A stretch of 64,000 bases of DNA from Poriferisodalis sp965231925 (GTDB lineage: Bacteria; Actinomycetota; Acidimicrobiia; Acidimicrobiales; Poriferisodalaceae): the NCBI GenBank assembly GCA_965231925.1, contig OZ246894.1, positions 2,046,001 to 2,110,000 of the forward strand. The letters run 5' to 3'. This document shows, one piece after another, positions 62,012-64,000 of the stretch. The notes under the pieces are model-generated. The model had not been told where the DNA came from. It did not search any database and was given only the letters and a program-made list of their open reading frames with translations. Made by a program: the position numbers and the translations under genes. Position 1 is the stretch's first letter; the number at the start of each line of letters is the position of its first letter.

Positions 62012-63480
62012 CGCGTCTCGCCGAGAAGCTGTGCGGTTTCGTCGGCCAAGCGCTCTGCCACGGCGACGTACTCGTCTTCGGGAATACCCCAGGCCGGGTC
62101 GATCTCAACGGGTGTCACCGTCGAACCCTGCTCGCGTTCGCCTCGCTCGAATCGGTAGACGGCAAGGTCGTCGACGCTGATCGACGGCGCGTCTGCTGAA
62201 TCCGACGACGGCGCCTGAACCGTCCGCAGCATGCAGTTGGAAACCTGATGAAGGAAATCGGTGCTGTGCGTCGTGCACAGCACCCGCACGCCGGCTTGCG
62301 AGAGCGCGACCAGCGTTTGGGCGACTGCGAGCACCGCCTCGGGATGCATGTGCGCCTCTGGCTCGTCGATCAGCAAGAGGTCCCCGGGGCCGAGCACGTC
62401 GCTGATCCACCTGATGAGCGGCGCAAGCTCGGCGACCATGGAGGACGCGCGCTGCACCGGAATGTCCCGTTTGCCTTGCCGGTAGCTCAACGAAGGCACA
62501 CGCTCGCGACCGCGTGTGGTCACCACGCTTCCATCAATCAAGCGTTCGAGATACGTAGCTGCCTCAGAAATGCCCGCGGTGCCCTTGGCGTAGTGCCAAC
62601 GAGAACTCCGTCGCGCACGATGTCTCGGGCGCAAGCTCATCACTTGCTGCAGTTCGATGAGGAAGTCGAGAGCGATGCCTCCGAGCGCAGCAGGTTCACG
62701 ACCGGTCAGGGCAAGGCCTTCTCGGTCTTGCTCCAGTCGCATACGTACCACATCTGTCCACGCTTCCAGCAGGCCGGAGCGGCCAGCCGGCAGGTAGTGG
62801 GCGTCGCCTCCAAGGCCGGATTCAGGCAGCAGATGGCCATGCCAAAGGAAGTCGGTGAGCACCGACGCGGCCCGACGCTGCGGCAGTTCGCTCCGGGAAG
62901 ATTCGGCTGTGTCGGGCGGTCTGGCCAAGAAGTCATCGAGCAATTCGACAACCACTGTTTCGCGGAGGCTGCTGAGATCGACGTTGCCCAGCGGAGAACG
63001 CTCATGAGCACCAGACAGCGAGATGAGGGCTGTCGAGTCAACTCCGGGTTGGCTCCGATGAACCGCGACTTCGAGTTCGTCCTTGGCACGCCACCGCGTC
63101 AGCTCGCTGAGATCGTCGATGTCGAAGTAGACAGCGAGGCGATCTGCGAGGTTGTGGCCCGCCCGCTCGAGCCGTGTTCCAAGCCATGTCTGGAACTTGT
63201 CTTCGATTGCATGTGGCAACTCGACGTCCGGTCGTGAGGTCGGGTTGTTGATGCAAGTGATGAGGTCAAACGAATCGTCGCGTGTCAGCGGCGGCGTCGT
63301 CGGGCCGTTCGCCCGTCCGAGAGCCTTGTGAGCGGCGTATATCGCCTGCGCTGTGTACGTCTTGCCTGTGTTGTTCTTGCCGATCAGGATCGTCAACGGA
63401 CGCAGCTGAATCGTGCCCTCCGCAATCGGCCCAAGGTTGCGGAAGCGGAACTCCGGTACAGCCGGGACCGTCGGGCTCAC
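62008..63480 (-). CDS. AAA/ABC-type ATPase (OLD/SMC-like, AAA_15/21 group)
   Basis: A 490-aa ATPase. Walker A GKNNTGKT (residues 34-41), a long middle insertion, Walker B LLLIDEPEAHMHPE (around 367-382) and the switch His in CTTHSTDFLHQ. No TOPRIM domain follows, unlike full OLD nucleases. GTG 63480 fits the start of the beta strand FRFRNLGPIAEG; the frame is open further upstream but Arg-rich. A 13-codon frame ending in GTGA overlaps the start. Confidence 0.88.
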   Translation of the reverse strand: MSPTVPAVPEFRFRNLGPIAEGTIQLRPLTILIGKNNTGKTYTAQAIYAAHKALGRANGPTTPPLTRDDSFDLITCINNPTSRPDVELPHAIEDKFQTWLGTRLERAGHNLADRLAVYFDIDDLSELTRWRAKDELEVAVHRSQPGVDSTALISLSGAHERSPLGNVDLSSLRETVVVELLDDFLARPPDTAESSRSELPQRRAASVLTDFLWHGHLLPESGLGGDAHYLPAGRSGLLEAWTDVVRMRLEQDREGLALTGREPAALGGIALDFLIELQQVMSLRPRHRARRSSRWHYAKGTAGISEAATYLERLIDGSVVTTRGRERVPSLSYRQGKRDIPVQRASSMVAELAPLIRWISDVLGPGDLLLIDEPEAHMHPEAVLAVAQTLVALSQAGVRVLCTTHSTDFLHQVSNCMLRTVQAPSSDSADAPSISVDDLAVYRFERGEREQGSTVTPVEIDPAWGIPEDEYVAVAERLADETAQLLGETR

Positions 63481-63518
63481 TGGTTCGCTCGACAACCCGC
63501 GGCGGCGATTCGGCTCAT
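63477..63518 (-). CDS. Possible leader peptide before the ATPase
   Basis: ATG 63518 encodes MSRIAAAGCRANQ, and its TGA overlaps the ATPase GTG (GTGA). TAACCT lies 8 bases upstream within the inverted repeat. Might set translation coupling; may also be chance. Confidence 0.3.
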   Translation of the reverse strand: MSRIAAAGCRANQ

Positions 63519-63540
63519 GCCACGGCAGGTTACCCGTGGC
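63519..63540. promoter_or_regulatory. Inverted repeat GCCACGG/CCGTGGC before the ATPase operon
   Basis: Perfect 7-base arms with an 8-base spacer that contains (minus strand) the TAACCT box. It also lies 12 bases after the stop of the LLM gene and might terminate that transcript instead. Confidence 0.4.
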
Positions 63541-63551
63541 CCTTGAGACAC

Positions 63552-64000
63552 TCAGTCGGCAGCGGCCATGGCGGTGACGCCGGGATCTCCAGCGGTCGTG
63601 CTCGGGTCCGATGCCGCGTCGGTCTCGGCCACACCTGCCTTGATGCGGGGGATGAGCTCGCGGCCGAAGTCCACAGCGTCGTTGAAGGGGTCGAAGCCGC
63701 GGATCAGTACGTAACCCACGTCGCTCACCCCGCCGCCCGCCGGTATTCCGAGCCGGTAGTAGTGCAGGATCGAGTCGGCCACCTGCTCCGGCGTGCCGAC
63801 GAGACATGAGGTGTTGCCAGGAGCGCCGGTGGCCGCGGCGATCTTCAGCCAGAGCCGTTCGTCGTGCACGTCCGACGCGGCGGCATAACTCAGCATCCTC
63901 TCGCCGCCATGGTCATACGGCTTGCCGCGGTGACTGCCGGCGACCGTCAGCTTGTCCGTCCCCGCAGCCTCAATGCCACCCAAGATGCGATGCGCCCGGT
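63552..64000 (-). CDS. LLM-class flavin-dependent oxidoreductase, N-terminus beyond the window edge
   Basis: The frame is open to the window end, giving the last 148 residues of a luciferase-like monooxygenase: SYAAASDVHDERLWLKIAAA, SCLVGTPEQVADSILHYYRL, GVGYV-type strand and RELIPRIKAG. The GTPEQVAD segment is typical of the alkanesulfonate-monooxygenase-like branch. A 20-residue Ala/Thr/Asp-rich tail ends it. Confidence 0.82.
   Translation of the reverse strand, partial: RAHRILGGIEAAGTDKLTVAGSHRGKPYDHGGERMLSYAAASDVHDERLWLKIAAATGAPGNTSCLVGTPEQVADSILHYYRLGIPAGGGVSDVGYVLIRGFDPFNDAVDFGRELIPRIKAGVAETDAASDPSTTAGDPGVTAMAAAD

Overview
The window is 64 kb of high-GC DNA with many GTG starts, long runs of genes overlapping by 4-8 bases, and many genes whose start codon sits 5-8 nt after a TANNNT box (leaderless transcription). 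With five luciferase-like (LLM/F420-type) oxidoreductases, a DUF222-HNH protein and cell-wall-binding-repeat proteins, this points to an actinobacterium, perhaps of the Acidimicrobiia type (inference; no rRNA or marker gene is present). No tRNA, rRNA or CRISPR array was seen.

Layout. 1-3.6 kb: right part of an IS1634-type insertion sequence, a low-GC gap, and a DUF222-HNH gene. 3.9-8.1 kb: an SDR, an FAD oxidoreductase, an LLM enzyme and a VOC dioxygenase. 8.2-11.1 kb: a reductive-dehalogenase-like protein translationally coupled to an intradiol ring-cleavage dioxygenase, suggesting (halo)aromatic catabolism. 11.2-17.5 kb: a tightly coupled five-gene operon (CoxM/CoxS/CoxL-type molybdenum hydroxylase, hydantoinase-A-like protein, LLM enzyme). 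17.5-21.9 kb, minus strand: a 2-oxoglutarate hydroxylase, class-III aminotransferase-fold enzyme, small-molecule kinase and DUF917 protein, which I read as a hydroxylate-phosphorylate-eliminate route. 22-29 kb: an unknown three-gene operon ending in a kinase-fold protein that has lost its catalytic Asp, an LLM enzyme, a DUF4143 ATPase and a fold-type-II PLP enzyme.

29.3-32.1 kb is a defence/stability island of three consecutive toxin-antitoxin pairs (Xre/RES, VapBC-like, HicBA-like). 32.2-34.4 kb carries L- and D-type carbamoylases. 34.4-39.3 kb holds a fused nucleotidyltransferase-HEPN protein, a small secreted protein behind a G13 tract, and a 900-aa surface protein of cell-wall-binding repeats plus 14 RCC1-like repeats. 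39.4-51.6 kb looks like a purine/hydantoin salvage or catabolism locus: XdhD-like xanthine dehydrogenase, LLM enzyme, SsnA-like amidohydrolase, diaminopropionate ammonia-lyase (YgeX-like), enoyl-CoA hydratase and a complete BMP-type nucleoside ABC importer.

51.6-55.5 kb, minus strand: two paralogous Rieske dioxygenase alpha/beta pairs with a thiolase stump. 55.6-59.1 kb is a second accessory region: three copies (one intact, two damaged) of a small HicA-like/unknown two-gene module, a truncated nitroreductase, a HigBA pair and small unknown genes. 59.1-61.3 kb: acyl-CoA dehydrogenase and SDR. 61.5-63.5 kb: an AAA ATPase coupled to a PD-(D/E)XK-like protein, a candidate defence operon. The window ends in the C-terminal part of a fifth LLM enzyme.
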